The notes below the pieces were generated by a model. That model searched no databases. It was given only the letters and a program-made list of their open reading frames with translations, and had not been told where the DNA came from. The position numbers and the translations under genes are program-made. From Alkalilimnicola ehrlichii (lineage in GTDB: Bacteria; Pseudomonadota; Gammaproteobacteria; Nitrococcales; AK92): a DNA stretch of 64,000 bases. Shown in pieces: positions 63,913-64,000 of this stretch. The stretch is taken from NCBI RefSeq assembly GCF_003399765.1, contig NZ_NFZV01000018.1, forward strand, positions 30,782 to 94,781, written 5' to 3'. Position 1 is the stretch's first letter, and every line of letters starts with the position of its first letter.

Positions 63913-63942
63913 CATTTAGCCGATACTTCTACTCGTTGACAA
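63913..63942 (-). promoter_or_regulatory. Possible cassette promoter Pc
   Basis: On the minus strand TTGTCA (63942-63937) and TAAATG (63918-63913) are 18 bases apart. They face the first cassette gene, where an integron Pc promoter is expected. The -10 is poor. Confidence 0.3.
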
Positions 63943-63968
63943 GTCCCGTCGCCGCGGTTATTCCTAGA

Positions 63969-63984
63969 CTGGTTGTTTATCCAG
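63969..63984 (+). promoter_or_regulatory. LexA (SOS) box
   Basis: CTGGTTGTTTATCCAG has the CTG-N10-CAG symmetry of gammaproteobacterial LexA sites (CTGG-N8-CCAG). It is positioned 6 bases before an ATG. Confidence 0.65.
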
Positions 63985-63990
63985 TGGAGG

Positions 63991-64000
63991 ATGCCGCCGT
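63991..64000 (+). CDS. intI: Probable start of the integron integrase gene (partial)
   Basis: Only ATGCCGCCGT is visible, preceded immediately by TGGAGG and a LexA box. Integron integrases are divergent from the cassettes and SOS-controlled, and the cassette array to the left runs on the minus strand. The position therefore fits intI, but no integrase sequence can be seen. It might be another SOS gene. Confidence 0.35.

Overview
The window is about 60% GC and reads as chromosome from a gammaproteobacterium. Pointers are the nrdR-ribD-ribE-ribB-ribH-nusB-thiL-pgpA block, an EpmC-type EF-P hydroxylase, RimK with a retropepsin-like partner, mtgA, AGCS and SLC13 transporters, many outer-membrane barrels and lipoproteins, and Zur- and sigma54-type control sites. 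I cannot place the genus. No rRNA or tRNA gene, CRISPR array, prophage or insertion sequence was recognised.

Layout. 0-9 kb holds redox and signalling genes: a radical SAM protein, an FMN reductase, a peroxiredoxin, an Old Yellow Enzyme divergent from an HxlR regulator, a GAF-GGDEF cyclase, a serine hydrolase and an AraC regulator. 9-16 kb holds an SLC13 permease, a dehydrogenase/proline-racemase-family pair, an Ntn amidase, a metallo-beta-lactamase-fold protein and mtgA. 16.5-20.4 kb is a nitrate-type ABC importer (nrtABC) behind a convincing sigma54 promoter and NtrC site. 20.4-22.1 kb is a DrrAB-like ABC exporter. 22-36 kb holds sodC, lipoproteins, oligopeptidase B, an AGCS symporter, an RDD protein, a second serine hydrolase and a beta-barrel. 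35.5-45.7 kb holds rimK with its partner, a Mut7-C protein, glyA, nrdR, the riboflavin genes, nusB, thiL and pgpA. 47-51 kb is a zinc-uptake locus (Zur box, histidine-rich outer-membrane protein, znuACB). 51-55.1 kb holds a lipoprotein, a TRIC-family channel, a DUF2779 nuclease-like protein and epmC.

The right end, about 55.2-64 kb, is different. It is a chain of small, mostly minus-strand genes separated by attC-like inverted repeats: a chromosomal integron cassette array. Cassettes include a VOC protein, a nucleotidyltransferase-HEPN protein, DUF2938 and small membrane proteins, a GFA-family protein, a DUF3601-like protein, an immunity-like protein and a methyltransferase. A TetR/ABC-exporter block sits among them. 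The last bases hold a LexA-type box directly before a plus-strand ATG. That is where an SOS-controlled, divergently transcribed integron integrase should begin, so the window probably stops at the first codons of intI.

Eleven genes along the window, including thiL, are each broken by one missing base. This one-directional pattern looks like systematic sequence error (a long-read or metagenome assembly) rather than decay. Those genes are annotated as single CDSs spanning the shift.
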